This document shows, in pieces, positions 47,218 to 58,799 of a DNA stretch of 64,000 nucleotides (positions are counted from its first letter, which is position 1; each line of letters opens with the position of its first letter). The position numbers and the translations under genes are program-made. The stretch covers positions 8,557,728 through 8,621,727 of the forward strand of contig NW_024040928.1 in assembly GCF_014851395.1 (NCBI RefSeq), given 5' to 3'. Origin of the DNA: Micropterus salmoides. Taxonomy: Eukaryota; Chordata; Actinopteri; Centrarchiformes; Centrarchidae. The notes beneath the pieces are model-generated. The model did not search any database and had not been told where the DNA came from. It saw nothing but the letters and a program-made list of their open reading frames with translations.

Positions 47218-47904
47218 TGAACTCTTAAGCCAACATGGATGAGAAGTACTTGAAAAAAAGAAGAAAGTTTGAACATCTACAATTCCACTACTAACTGAGA
47301 TCTTGTGTGATATGATCTACCGCTCCAGAACAGCTATGCACCATGTTGTGAAATTGTTTACTCAACAGTCAATCAACAGTGTATCAAATGTGGAAGCTGT
47401 TGTGTTTGAGCTTACCTTAATAATCCTATATGCTAATAAACATTGCCTCAAGTGACTCCAGTGACACAGATGACATGGTGTTTATAAGGGCAACCAGACT
47501 GGATCGCCTTCGAGTGATATACAGAACAGAAACTCCCAGTCCAGGATCCTTGCTTTCCCCGCCAGGTTGTCGTTAACGCCTGATTGTTTAAGTGATAAGT
47601 GACGGTGATGGATGAGCCGGGCTTTGTGTAATTATTGTCCTGGTTATCATTGTCACTGCTGATAGCATACATCACCGTGTCCCAGCCAGTTTTGCGTGTG
47701 ATAAATAACAGTAGCCAGAAGAAATACATTCAAATCATTTGTGAACAGACCCCTGGAATGTAAACACACGGGCAGGCTAATGGAGGGTCCTGGTCGGTAC
47801 GAGCGCTGATGGCGTGAAATCATTACTATCATGTGATGCCGTGATTGTAATGTTTTTACTGTGTGGCTGCTGTAACTAATGCAAAATGAGAAGTGCAATG
47901 GACT

Positions 47905-47931
47905 ACACACACACACACACACACACACACA
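47905..47931. repeat. (AC)n microsatellite
   Basis: About 13 AC units, followed by an imperfect CA/GA extension to 47957. Confidence 0.95.
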
Positions 47932-48059
47932 TGCACACAGAGACACACACAGACACAGCTTCTCTACCAGATTGGAGGCCTCACCATACTTGGCCTTTTT
48001 ACTCACTCCTGCATGTCCTAGCTTATCCAAAGAAAGCTTCTTTTGAAGAGAACTCATTC

Positions 48060-48720
48060 ACTAATTTCATATACTTTGTCAGGGGTGATTAACTGATTCT
48101 AATGCTTTATCATGCATCTATGATACTTGACAGCCCTTAGGTGATGTAATCTTTGAGGATGATTTATGGATTATGGCAATTAGTGCTCAGATGAAGGCTA
48201 TTATTAAAGTTAATTTGCCTTTTACAGATCACTGTGTGCATTGTAATGTCCTTTTAAGGAACATTTACACAGTACCTGTGTGAAGATCTAATCTAATGCA
48301 AGATAAGGAATGGCTTGAGGAAGTCAGTGTTTAATCTACAGGCTATCTAGACACTGTGATATTTCTCACACATCGGCGTGGTGAGATATAATCTGCCATT
48401 TGCTACATTTGCCTGAATTGAGTGTTATTTCTAATAATAAAAGCAGCAGTTCATGTTATCTTTGATCCATCACAATAAAAATGAGGCTTGAAAAAGTCTA
48501 TTTCCATTAACTCTCTGCTGCGCTGCCTCTGCTTCTGTCTCATTCTGTGAACATGACCTCTGACCCCGAGCTCTGTGGCTGACTGAGCATTATGAGATGC
48601 TAATTGGCCGTGTAACAATATATCAAACTATGATATACTGCCATGTAAAATGTGGAAAACACATTCTAGACTAATTAGTGTTGCCAATTCTTACTCTGGT
48701 GATCGCAACATATAATTGAC
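48060..48720. promoter_or_regulatory. Candidate conserved non-coding element(s)
   Basis: Repeat-free complex DNA with GGTGATTAACTG, TTTATGGATTATGGCAATTA, AAAGTTAATTTGCC, GAGATGCTAATTGGCC and the palindrome CTAATTAG (about 48.67 kb). TGACCTCTGACCCC near 48.56 kb resembles a nuclear-receptor direct repeat. No open frame. Inferred from motif density only. Confidence 0.3.
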
Positions 48721-51715
48721 AGGTCATTTGTTGAGCAAGTACTTTAACAAAATCATCACATTCATGTCTTTTTTCGTATCCTCCTGGTCAAAATATGTAT
48801 TGTGATTCACCAAAGATTAAATGTGAAAAGTTGCTTGTTCAATTGCAAAGGACATTATTGTTGACTGTGACATTTGTATGAATAAGCAAATATTCACTGA
48901 TAGCTTACTTACATCTCAGTTATTGCACAATTGTATCAATTATTGGGCTCTTTATCAATGGATTTTTGTGAAAATGTGTTGTCCTGGAACATTACAAAAC
49001 ATTTCTACATCAACAAAATGTTAGCATAGCTGTCAACAGTTACCTGAGTTTGTTGAGTACTCAAAAAGCAGATTTAAGGTGCATTTAATGAAACATTTAA
49101 TGTTCAGTCATAATTGTAACAATTTTTTTTCTAGCAAACTATGTACTTACACCAAAAGAGCAGCAATCTTTACAGTCCTCTTGTCACTTAATTCCATTTC
49201 AGTGCAGCCCATGAAGGCATTCCTCCTCTCTTTGCCAGTTTGAAATGTCACCTGATCCCATCAATTTCAATTTGCTCTTCAGACAAACTCTCCCTCACAC
49301 GTTAATGGACATTTTAGGAGATTAGATGTCTGACAATGAACTGAAAGGCTAAAAGACCAGAGGGAAGTCACCTGGGGTTATTTAATAGAACAGTGACTTA
49401 ACAGCAGAAAGTGACACCTGTAAGGCCTTTCTGCTTGTTCCTGTAGTGCAATGTCATGTAAATGCAGTGTAGAACAGATAATACACGTTAAATTCATTCA
49501 GTCCATTTATTCATCAAACATTATTGGGTGTAAAACATGTATCTCTAAAATATCAACTTTTCTGGAGCTAAAAAAACCCCAGACCTGTTTTCAACTTTGT
49601 GATAATGCATTTTCAGATAATCCAATGCGATTTTAAATGGTTTACTTAGCTTAATAAGGAGACATTTTCTCAAACATAGAAGAAACCCTACATCCTTCAG
49701 TATATTGTATATCTGAATTCTAAATCACCAAATATAGAGAAACATGGTTTTCTTTGGACAGCAGAGTAATTTTAAAGTGAATTTTTTTTTTGTTTGTTTT
49801 TAGAACAGAGGAATCTCTTATTGTGTTCACAGTGCCCTTGCATTTGCAACACATGTTTTGAAATAAAAAGGTTGTTAAAATTTTTGTAAAAAACAAAAGC
49901 TATGCTGTCCAGCATTTCAGTATAAAACCAGAACACCACTTCCCCAGATGAAAAATAAATGCATGTTTTTTTAGTTGAACATACTAACAAACTGACAAGT
50001 ATTTGTGAAAGCCTTTTTAGGGCTTGAAGTGCAGTGCTGTGTAAGCTGATACAGTGGCTCGGCTGATGCAAACACGCAGTTGTGTTCTTATGTAAAGATT
50101 TAATATAAAGACCAGGTCTTAGTGCAGGAATTACACATTTTCGTTGACTGTCAGCAGAGGAGGCAAGGAGCAATTTACGGGACCTAAAGCCAGATCAATC
50201 AATACTCGTCTGTGGAAGTTGAACTGTTGGAAAGGTCAGACAGGTCAGGGAGCACAGAGAGTTCACCGCTGGCTGCCTGAAGCTGTCTCTCTGTCATCTC
50301 GAACAATAAGTCATTGTCACAGGGAAGTAGAGTCACTTATCCCAATTTAATTTGCACTCTTGGTCCAAAAATCAAATCCAGTTATTTGGATGATGCAGAA
50401 ATTAAATATATTGTAGATTATCTCTGAGTATTTTGAGTGAAAATCAGGTGTGTACAGCTGCACACAGTACAATGGATGACCTGAAATGACAGCAGCTTGG
50501 ATACATGAGCCACTAAGTACCCCATAAAACACCTTCACGCTTCTCCTTCGCTCTCTTTCCTTCACTCTCTGTCTCACTTTCTACCCCCTCTCCATCTGTC
50601 TCTTTCTATAGCCCCGTCTTACTCTCTCAACCCCCCCTTCTTTTTTTTCTTCATAGACAGATGATATGCTGTCCTCCTTGCAACACCCTCGCAGTAGCAT
50701 ATTTCTCTCCCTGCAGCAAGTAACTCTGTCTTCTGCCTGTGTCCACACTCCTGCCCCCTCCCAACAACACAACCCAGGACAAGCATGGCCTGCAGCTTCG
50801 ATGGCCTTCCGTGGAACAAAAACACACGCTGCCTCTCAAAAGCCTCCTTTATCTGTGGCGAACAAAAAGACGGCTTCACCTCCTCACTGTTCCCACCATT
50901 AGGCCCTGGCCTGGGCCCTTTTTCCTTGTCCCCTCCTCTCTCCCTCCTGCTCACACCCCTCTGGGTCCTTTCAGCATGGGGCAGTGGGGGTGTGAGGTAC
51001 ACCCTTTATGTTCACATGTGTCCACGCTAGTTTACTCTGACAGACTTGCCCCCTTCACAATAGGCATGCGAAGAGATTGACCAGCAGCTTTTGACGTGGC
51101 CACCCCCATTCAGATATGAATGAGCATGGGTGGAAAAACACACCTGCACCTTTATGTATGTGGGTTCACAGTTAATGCTAGAGGGGTATGTCTGTTCTGG
51201 GTGACTTGTAAGTTTGGAAATAAGCCTGAAATTTAGTCTGAATCCGTCTCAAAAGGGATAATCTGCTTGGATATGTGTTTGACTGGGCTGAACTTGACCA
51301 GGTAAGCAGGGTCAGAGTTGTGGAAAGCATTTTTTTTCAGCCCGACATGTCACAATATTTCGAAATCATGAGCAAATTATATGTTCTCTTGTTCAACATA
51401 TGGGAGCGCCACTCAATCAACGAGATCTAACGATGCAGTGGCAAATTTGCATTGTGTGAATACAAAATGGGTCATTTGGAAGCGTTGTTGGCATGTAGAC
51501 CCTGTCATAAAACCAAATGCGTTTACATATTCAGTAAATGCCCCTGTTCAATGTAATGTTCACCCTTACATTCATTCCTCCTTTAAAAAAAAAGACAAAC
51601 GAGATGCCTGGGCCATTTGACTCTGACTGGGTCCATGAAGAAATCATTATCCCCATGACCCGAAGCTATTAATTCCATATCTCACTCTTCCCTCTGTCTC
51701 TCATTTCTCTCATTC
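48721..51715. other. Non-coding desert segment
   Basis: AT-rich DNA with no recognised repeat, then a pyrimidine-rich and GC-richer part at 50.54-51.0 kb. Overlapping frames there lie on both strands, none with a domain. Confidence 0.5.
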
Positions 51716-51720
51716 TCTAG

Positions 51721-51768
51721 ACAAATTCATTTACATGAAAGACCACTCACGCTGGTACCGGCCTGCAG
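51721..51768 (+). other. Exon-like 48-bp segment with strong splice signals
   Basis: A 35-bp pyrimidine tract ending TCTCTAG (51720) precedes the segment, and CCTGCAG|GTAAAT follows it. One frame is fully open and protein-like (KFIYMKDHSRWYRPA), with 2 leading and 1 trailing base. It is phase-compatible with the segment at 52867-52934. No family was recognised. It may be a real exon of an unknown gene or lncRNA, or a chance match. Confidence 0.25.
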
Positions 51769-52866
51769 GTAAATGACAATCTTACCAACGATTTCATGCA
51801 ATATTACCATCTCTCAGCTGCACATGCAGTCCACGGGCTGTGGTAAGTGTATCATTAATAAATCTGCCCCGTTCCCATGACTGAAGGGATCAACATGTTT
51901 TAATTATCCTGCCGTGATTTGAACTCGATCAGCGTAGCGTTCAGTTACACAAACATTCCACCATCAAGCGAGATAAACACTCTGCCTCCGCACTCTGCAT
52001 ACAGAAAGCAGTGCAGGGACAAGGTAAGACACGGTCAGACTCTTTTTTTCCCCCCTTTTCTGTTTGTCTGTCTGTCTGGGTATTGCCATAGTAGAGCTGT
52101 ATGGTTTGTTTAGTGGAGCAAAAACACAGACAGAGTATCCTGACAAGTCTGGACCTGGTGGTGTCTGATCAGTCACAGCAGTGCAGACATAAAAAGACAA
52201 GGAGGGAAAGTAAAAATCTGTATATGGTTTAAATATTTAAACAAAAAAAAGAAAAGAGTTAAATGCTTTGTTTTGGTGAATTAATGCTGGCTCTCAAACA
52301 TTCCTAGGGGTCCCTCGATAAATTATGGCTCAAAAGATATAGATATAAAAGATATATATCTTGATTATCTCTTTAAACATATATATGTATATACAGCCTA
52401 TTTACATTTCTGTTACACACACAATTGTGTTTTTCTTACTTTGTAGTGAAGTACTGGATACTTTCACAACTTAAGTATTCAAACAAAACTAAATATCCTT
52501 CAAACAAAACAATCTGAGGAGGAAAACTTGGTTGAAGTGCTCATGTCATCAACGAGGCTATAAACTGTGATGAGCGGTCACAAGCCAAAAAGGACAGGAG
52601 CCACTGATCCAGAACTAGAATCGCTACTAATAATTAGGGTGTTTGGAGTTGGGGACTGAGTATGCAGGGCCCGCAAAGATACTACAATACACAGAGAAAG
52701 CCTATGTACAGGGTCCAGAATCTTGTCCCTGGATCTACTACTATTATCTTACTTGATGAGTTACCTGGATGAACTTGCCAGGCAGTCTCAATGATCAAGG
52801 AATTGTCTTTTTTTAAGTATTCAAAATTGCTGTTTTGTTTGGTGCTGTCTCCACCTTCATGTGTAG

Positions 52867-52934
52867 CTGAAATGGGAGAGCAGCACAAATACTTGGACTG
52901 GGACCTCAGCATTTCACAGGAACAGGCTCAGGCA
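52867..52934 (+). other. Exon-like 68-bp segment
   Basis: The acceptor CCACCTTCATGTGTAG ends at 52866, and the donor GTAAGT starts at 52935, an excellent consensus. The open frame reads EMGEQHKYLDWDLSISQEQ after two leading bases that would complete the codon begun by the 51721-51768 segment. No homology is recognised. Confidence 0.2.
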
Positions 52935-52968
52935 GTAAGTCAGTCAGCCACAGCCTGCGTGTGAATAT

Positions 52969-52992
52969 GTGTGTGTGTGTGTGTGTGTGTGT
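52969..52992. repeat. (GT)n microsatellite
   Basis: About 12 GT units, shortly after the exon-like segment at 52867-52934. Confidence 0.95.
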
Positions 52993-53523
52993 CATCGAAT
53001 CTCCTCATCAGGAAAAACTGCAGCCTTTTTTCGCTGCTTTTGGTGGCTAGGTCCCGTAGGGCAATGGGCAGCTTATGTAGTTCACACAAACAGACATGTA
53101 CACTCTTACGCTGGAAACACACATACACTCACGCAAGAAGGAACCTGTTATCAAAAGCTCGTCCCACTGGCTGGCTGCCAAAAGAAACGTGCTGAGGCGA
53201 ACACTAATCCACTTTAAATTACAACTCTACTGAAAGCCTGTGACCACAGCCAAATATTGATATGGGGTCATTAGTCAATTATGGCGGGGACTCTTGCCTA
53301 GTGATCAGAGGAGAGGGACCTGGGGCAGAGGTGGCCGAGCAGGAAGTGTCAGAAGGGGTCTGAGAGGAGGAGGTCACCGCAGGGGATTATGGTATTAGCA
53401 GGCGGAGGGTGAAACTACACGCCAAAGTTAGTCGAGATAGAGCTGTAGCCGTAATGCAAGTAGTCATGTGACCAAATTCTCCCCCCTTTTTTTCCTTCAT
53501 TCTCTGCCTTAAAACAGCCAACT

Positions 53524-53527
<4 letters not shown>

Positions 53528-53568
<41 letters not shown>
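53528..53568. repeat. (CT)n microsatellite
   Basis: About 20 uninterrupted CT units, a polypyrimidine mirror repeat able in principle to form triplex DNA. Confidence 0.97.
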
Positions 53569-53570
<2 letters not shown>

Positions 53571-53672
53571 CTTGTGGGAATGTGTGTGTGTGAATGAGAG
53601 ACAGAACGTTTGAATGTAGTGTATTTTCAAGGCACACCAGCCCATGTGCTCGCTTGGCCCAAAAAGCATCAT

Positions 53673-53689
53673 CACCCCCCCTAGTGGCA
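53673..53689 (-). promoter_or_regulatory. CTCF-like site
   Basis: On the minus strand the sequence reads TGCCACTAGGGGGGGTG, close to the CTCF core CCACTAGGGGGC. A site here could mark an insulator or loop anchor in the desert. It is a single motif match with no supporting data. Confidence 0.3.
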
Positions 53690-53739
53690 CATCAGGTTTT
53701 AGTCTTTTATTACTGTGCTCTTTCCAAAATGTGTTACAA

Positions 53740-54260
53740 ATCATTAAAATAGAATATATCTAAGAAAATTAAATTCTGCTCGTCTTCAGAATGCTTCCAC
53801 TCCAATTATAGCCAATTACAATTATGTATTATTAAATTCTGTGTGATTGAAACATCCTTTTTTAAATTTTTACCTGGCTTTATTTGTTAAATTGACATGT
53901 AGGGCTCTCCGCATTTCTTCTTCAATTGTAATTAGTATGAAGATGGATAGAAAATCTAGAGAAATCTAATCATTCAATTAGGACCATAGTGTTTCAGGCT
54001 AAGTGAAACTACATCAATGCCTTGACACAGATGATACCATTAATTTCCTCTGCGTTGGTAATTTGATAAGGCATCAAATTGGAGAGATTGCATAGCAAAG
54101 GGCATCATCACAGCCAAGCCAATTTAGACAGTGCGTGGGGCAAGCACTGCATATAGAAGATTAAATAATGACTGCTTAAAAAGATGAGCTGTGTGTGTCT
54201 TAAATCATTACATTGCGAATGGATGTTTAAATCTGTTTTATGTATGGTTTTATCTTTTTG
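53740..54260. promoter_or_regulatory. Candidate conserved non-coding element with TAAT cluster
   Basis: CCAATTATAGCCAATTACAA at 53802-53821 runs into TTATGTATTATTAAATT, giving four or more homeodomain cores in about 35 bp. Further on are TGGTAATTTGATAAGGCATC and CAAATTGGAGAGATTGCATA. There is no repeat and no open frame. Confidence 0.3.
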
Positions 54261-56210
54261 TAACCTGCGTATGTTGAAGCAAGCAGAGGTCAGAAAAGTT
54301 TGCCTGTGTGCAATTTGTCCTTGACAGACACTGTAATATTAAGAGCTTTTATTGTCCACTGGCTTTTCACAACACACTTACACATAAACAATGAAGCAAT
54401 TGCTGCTCTGAATGGTGCAAATAAGAAAAAGAGAGAGAAAAAAGCCCAGTAACAGACCACCAGTAAAGTAGAGACCACCTATAAATGCTTTCCATCGGTG
54501 GGTTCACAGAAGCACTTCAGCTGTAATACTTTAATTGCTCAGGGACTCAAAGTCTAATAAGGTTTCTAAATCGAGCTGCTTTATTTGTTTTCCTTTGACT
54601 CGCGGCTAGAGCAAAAAATGCAGCCACTCTAATTGCAGTGCCGTCATTAAGAGCTGTGGGTATTAAAAGTTTCTTCCTCCAAAAAACGAGCATGTTTCAA
54701 TGTTTTTGTTTTTTCTCTCTCCCCAGAACTGAATTATGGGGCCATTTCTGTCAAGGCCAGGTTCACACAGGAAGTAATTGAGTTTAATAGAAGAAATAAA
54801 AAATGCTCTTAGCCTGAACAAATGTTGAAATACAGAAGGATAGAGTTCATTTACTGTTTTTACTAGTTGTGTGATGTTTCGTGACAATTAGCACTGTGCC
54901 CCTAATGAAGGGTGAATGTCTGCTTGTGACAAAGAAGGGGTCTTTTATTCATTTTTGTTAACTGGCTGATTTTTGTTGAATTAAAAGCAGTCAAATGTCC
55001 TCACCTAATAGCAAGACACCTGTCACTAAAACTAAAGAAACAAACTCCCTTAAAAACACAACCTTGTCTCCAACGTATTAACTGTCTCCACTGATACCGA
55101 AATTAGATACCTGCGAATCTCACACAATCTTGGGGACAGATCTGTAAAAATATGTATTCTCAGATCTGTATTTTTATTCATATTTTAATCAAACTCATCT
55201 CCTTATTCTTTGAGCTGCTTACTTTTAATTGAGTTTGTATTACAGTAATTATCAAGTGAGAAGGAAATGAAGTATCTGTCAGCTTGACGTGTCACAGGTA
55301 CACTCTCACATTGACATGGGAAGGGTGGAGGGGGGTCTTGTTCTTCCCCTGATGAGGCACACAATGGCAATCACAACTCAATTAACACTTTCTATATATA
55401 CAACTGTGCACGGAGACACACATGCCTGCACAGACAAACACACACGTGCACACACGCGCGCACACACACACACGCACACAAACAGCGAGGAGAGGAGTGA
55501 AAAGGCTGTTTTCCAAGTCTTTCTATTGATCCTGTGACTTTGACAGCTACACCTGTTTTAGGACCTGTGAAAGTAGACAAAAACGCTCCTATGTCTTGAG
55601 TTGTTTGATGCCAATTAATTAGCTGTTTTGTCATCCCCTTATTACTTCCATGCACCAAAGTTTAGGTTCAGCAAAAAAAGAAAAAAAGTTTAAGTTGAGG
55701 GAAAAGGTCAGAAAGAAGTTACATTGTTTAAGATACGACTGAATGATTGAATCGAAAAATGTGTCAAATTAACAATGATACAATTAATTAACCATTAATG
55801 AAAAACACCATATACAATCCGGCACATCATTCTCAACTGAGCACTGAAACTATTTTTTTTAAATGTTTGAACTCTTACATTTTCTGCATTACTGTACATG
55901 TACAACCTCTATAAATCTGCTCTCTTTGGCTGCTATTTCATTTCTAAATTGGCAACATGGCTTTACACTTGGCCAGCCTTCCTTTATGCTACACATGATC
56001 TACTTTTGCTGGGGCCAGTCAGAGAAATCCACCTGAAGTTATTTCTATAATAGTTTGTCCTTCCACTACCCACATGCCTTTCTTCTCCTTTTTTTTTCTC
56101 TTTCTCTTCTCTGTTACCTCTCCCCACCGCTTTCTCTGTCTAAACTTGCTTTCCTTGATGAGTCCTAGCAGGGAATCACAGGCTCGGAAAAAAAGGTAGG
56201 GGCCTGACAG
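54261..56210. other. Non-coding desert segment
   Basis: No coding signal. It contains a CA/CG dinucleotide tract at 55436-55475 and AT-rich DNA. Confidence 0.5.
55436..55475. repeat. Imperfect CA/CG dinucleotide repeat
   Basis: Alternating purine-pyrimidine tract with CGCGCG in the middle (CACACGCGCGCACACACA), Z-DNA-prone. Confidence 0.85.
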
Positions 56211-56214
56211 AGAT

Positions 56215-56340
56215 TGATGTCTGAGCGCTCCCCCTGATTCGCTGATTAAACCCATCAATCAATATGCAGAGGAGGTGTCCAATGCAAATGGATCCAATCA
56301 GGCGGAACGGAGTGGTATTGTCTGTGTGTTGTGGCGAGTG
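56215..56340. promoter_or_regulatory. Candidate regulatory block with octamer and CCAAT motifs
   Basis: ATGCAAAT (octamer, 56282-56289) is followed by GATCCAATCAGG. Upstream are CGCTGATTAAACC and CATCAATCAATATGC, PBX/HOX-like. The block is compact and repeat-free. Confidence 0.3.
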
Positions 56341-56954
56341 GTAAAGTTAGAGGTGGAGGACAGGCACTTCAGCCCCTCTAGGACGGGGACTGGAAATGGA
56401 TGCAAACTCAAAAGGAGAAACAGGATGACTATTTGGGATTGTAAAGATTGAGACCGGATGACTTTTGTTAATTGTAAAGAAACAATGATGCCTGATTATG
56501 ACAGACGTTTATTCAAAAGAATTACATAGTGAAACGCATGATCACTGACTCTCTCCTGTTCCCCGGAATCACAAACACGTGCGTACTCCCTCTCCTCTTG
56601 TGTAAACAGAAGAAATGTGTGCTCATCTGACTACAGCTACTAATTTCACACACAAACATGCACCGACTCACGCACAACGCTCACAGGCCCGTGTGCATAT
56701 TTCATCTGGGCGGCATTCTCTTTCTCCTTCCCCCGTCCCCATCAGCTCACACACACTATCATATTTTCCATGTCTCCATCTTCATCCAATCTTACTGTAA
56801 TGGTACAGCGGGGACTGCGGCTGGATCTCCCCTCTGGGCCCGGCTGCTCCCTGAAGTATCTGCCTTGCTCTCACTTCAACCCTCATTTGAATACAAGTAG
56901 CATCCTTGGTCATTATAGTGGGAGTGTGTGTCCTGCTCGCTTGTCATTGAGATT

Positions 56955-56988
56955 TGTGTGTGTTTGTGTGTGTGTGTGTGTGTGTGAG
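56955..56988. repeat. (TG)n microsatellite
   Basis: About 16 TG units with one TTTG interruption. Confidence 0.95.
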
Positions 56989-57360
56989 AGTGAGTCTAGA
57001 TAGTTGTGAAAGTGACACAGCCGGGATGGATACCATTGTACCCAGGGGTCACGTTGGCCTCTGAGAGCAGCTCGCAGTGCTGTTGTTCCGGCTCGTTGAA
57101 AAAACATAGCTGCAGTCGCAATCACCCCAACCAGCTTTTTTCTGTCCAGTTCAAGTTCATTATTCATGATTGTTCCATCAATGTTCTATCTCTATCATTC
57201 AGTAGGCTCACCCTCCTCATTTAAACCCCACGGAAAGAGAAGACTGGTCATTTGTTTCAGTAAATGACACAGATGCCTCTCACTCTGCTTATAGACTTAT
57301 TCCTCCCCTTTTTTGGGGAAGGGGTTGGGGGAGGCGGTGGCGTATGTGAGGGAATGATAC

Positions 57361-57478
57361 CATGACACGTTCTTCCCTCCCTTTTCCTCCTCCTTCATCT
57401 CCTCCTTCTTTCTCTCCCCCCCCCCCCCGTCCACCACTCTATCCATCTCCCCTCCTCCTTCCCCTTCCCCAGCTCCTG
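57361..57478. repeat. Polypyrimidine tract with a 13-bp C run
   Basis: About 110 bp that is almost wholly C and T, including C13 at 57416-57428. It is capable in principle of H-DNA or of i-motif/G4 structures on the two strands. Confidence 0.85.
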
Positions 57479-57484
57479 TAGGAG

Positions 57485-57800
57485 ACAACGAGCCCCCAAA
57501 ATGGCTGCCTTGGTGCCAGGGGGACCACAGGCTGCTCTCCCATCTCCCATAATCACCGGGGCGATGCTCGGATGCCTCCCCCATTTGCATAATGCCATCC
57601 TGACACTTTCACTTCCGCCATCCATCACCGGCGGCGTGAGTCCCGCGGCCTGCTCCGTCGCTCCGTCTCCCCCTGATTGCGTCCTGTGTTTATCTGCCCA
57701 AGCACAAAAGATTGATTCCCCGCTGTCTCTCGGCCTTATGTTCAGCAGATAGGGATTTTCGCCGAATGATGAAGCACCCAGTCAGCTAATGATAAACAGA
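57485..57800. promoter_or_regulatory. Candidate conserved non-coding element, GC-balanced with octamer
   Basis: ATTTGCATAATG at 57583-57594 repeats the 12-mer seen at 3440-3451 in the intron. Around it are CATAATCACCGGGGCGATGC, CCATCACCGGCGGCGTGAG and GTCAGCTAATGATAAAC. CpG-containing complex sequence is uncommon elsewhere in the desert. No coding frame or repeat is present. The function is inferred. Confidence 0.4.
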
Positions 57801-58718
57801 AAACACATATTCAAAAGGACGGTCTCCCCCCTCTCTTCGGCTTTAGTGTGGCTGCTGCTCGCCTTGCCTTCTCCTCTGCCATGTGTGGGGAAGGGAGGGA
57901 TGTCAGGTTAAGGAAGTGAACACACTCTGCAGGGAGTTCAATTTGAAACGCAATTGTTTTCCTGTCAGTCCTTTTACATTTTTTCTGTTGATTTGCTCCA
58001 GGGGTAAGGGAAAATGAAGGACCGGGAGGAAAGGGAGATAGCAATTAAAATAAAACTGTCGTCTTGATGGCTGCTCTTGTTCTTCTACACACCACAGTGC
58101 AGGCGGATCTGACAGACCGTGCTTTAAGAACATATCCTGGCTGAAAGATAAAAGCATACATGAGTGCAGCCCAGTAGCTTTTAGGAGGGTAGAATTGATA
58201 CAAGAGGATTCCTATACTTCTACTGAAATAGGTACAAACCAAACCCAATAAGTGCATTATCCATGTGATTACAACGCATCAAACACAATGCTGCATTTAA
58301 CCTCTGAAAGACACTGTAACATCCAGTAAACGCATGTTGTAACAGAGGCATATTACATCCATTAAATCAACATATAAAACGTATTGACTTCACGCTTTAC
58401 TTTAATGAAGTGGGCTGGAGTCACATTTCTTCAAATGTACTTGTGCACAGTTTACAATGTGATAAGCATTCCCCACTATGCAGGCGATGCTACTGTATGC
58501 TGCTGCAGAATGCCAATGCAAAGCATTTCACCAAGTGCACCAAGTCTGCAAAGTTTCACTCCACGATAACAAAATACTATTAGCTGCTGTCACGTACAGG
58601 AGAAGAGAGATTATTTTATTTATTGAAATGAGATTGAAATGATAAATCTCTCTCCCCATGATAAAACACTGGGACTCATAAGCCAAGTGTGGGGGATAGG
58701 GATTAGAAAAAGATGGAG

Positions 58719-58757
58719 GCGAGAGAGAGAGAGAGTGTATGAGAGAGAGAGAAAGAA

Positions 58758-58788
<31 letters not shown>

Positions 58789-58797
58789 GAGGGAGGA
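58719..58797. repeat. (GA)n-rich purine tract
   Basis: Nearly pure GA over about 75 bp with AAAG and GGAG interruptions and one TGTAT break. Confidence 0.92.
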
Positions 58798-58799
58798 GT

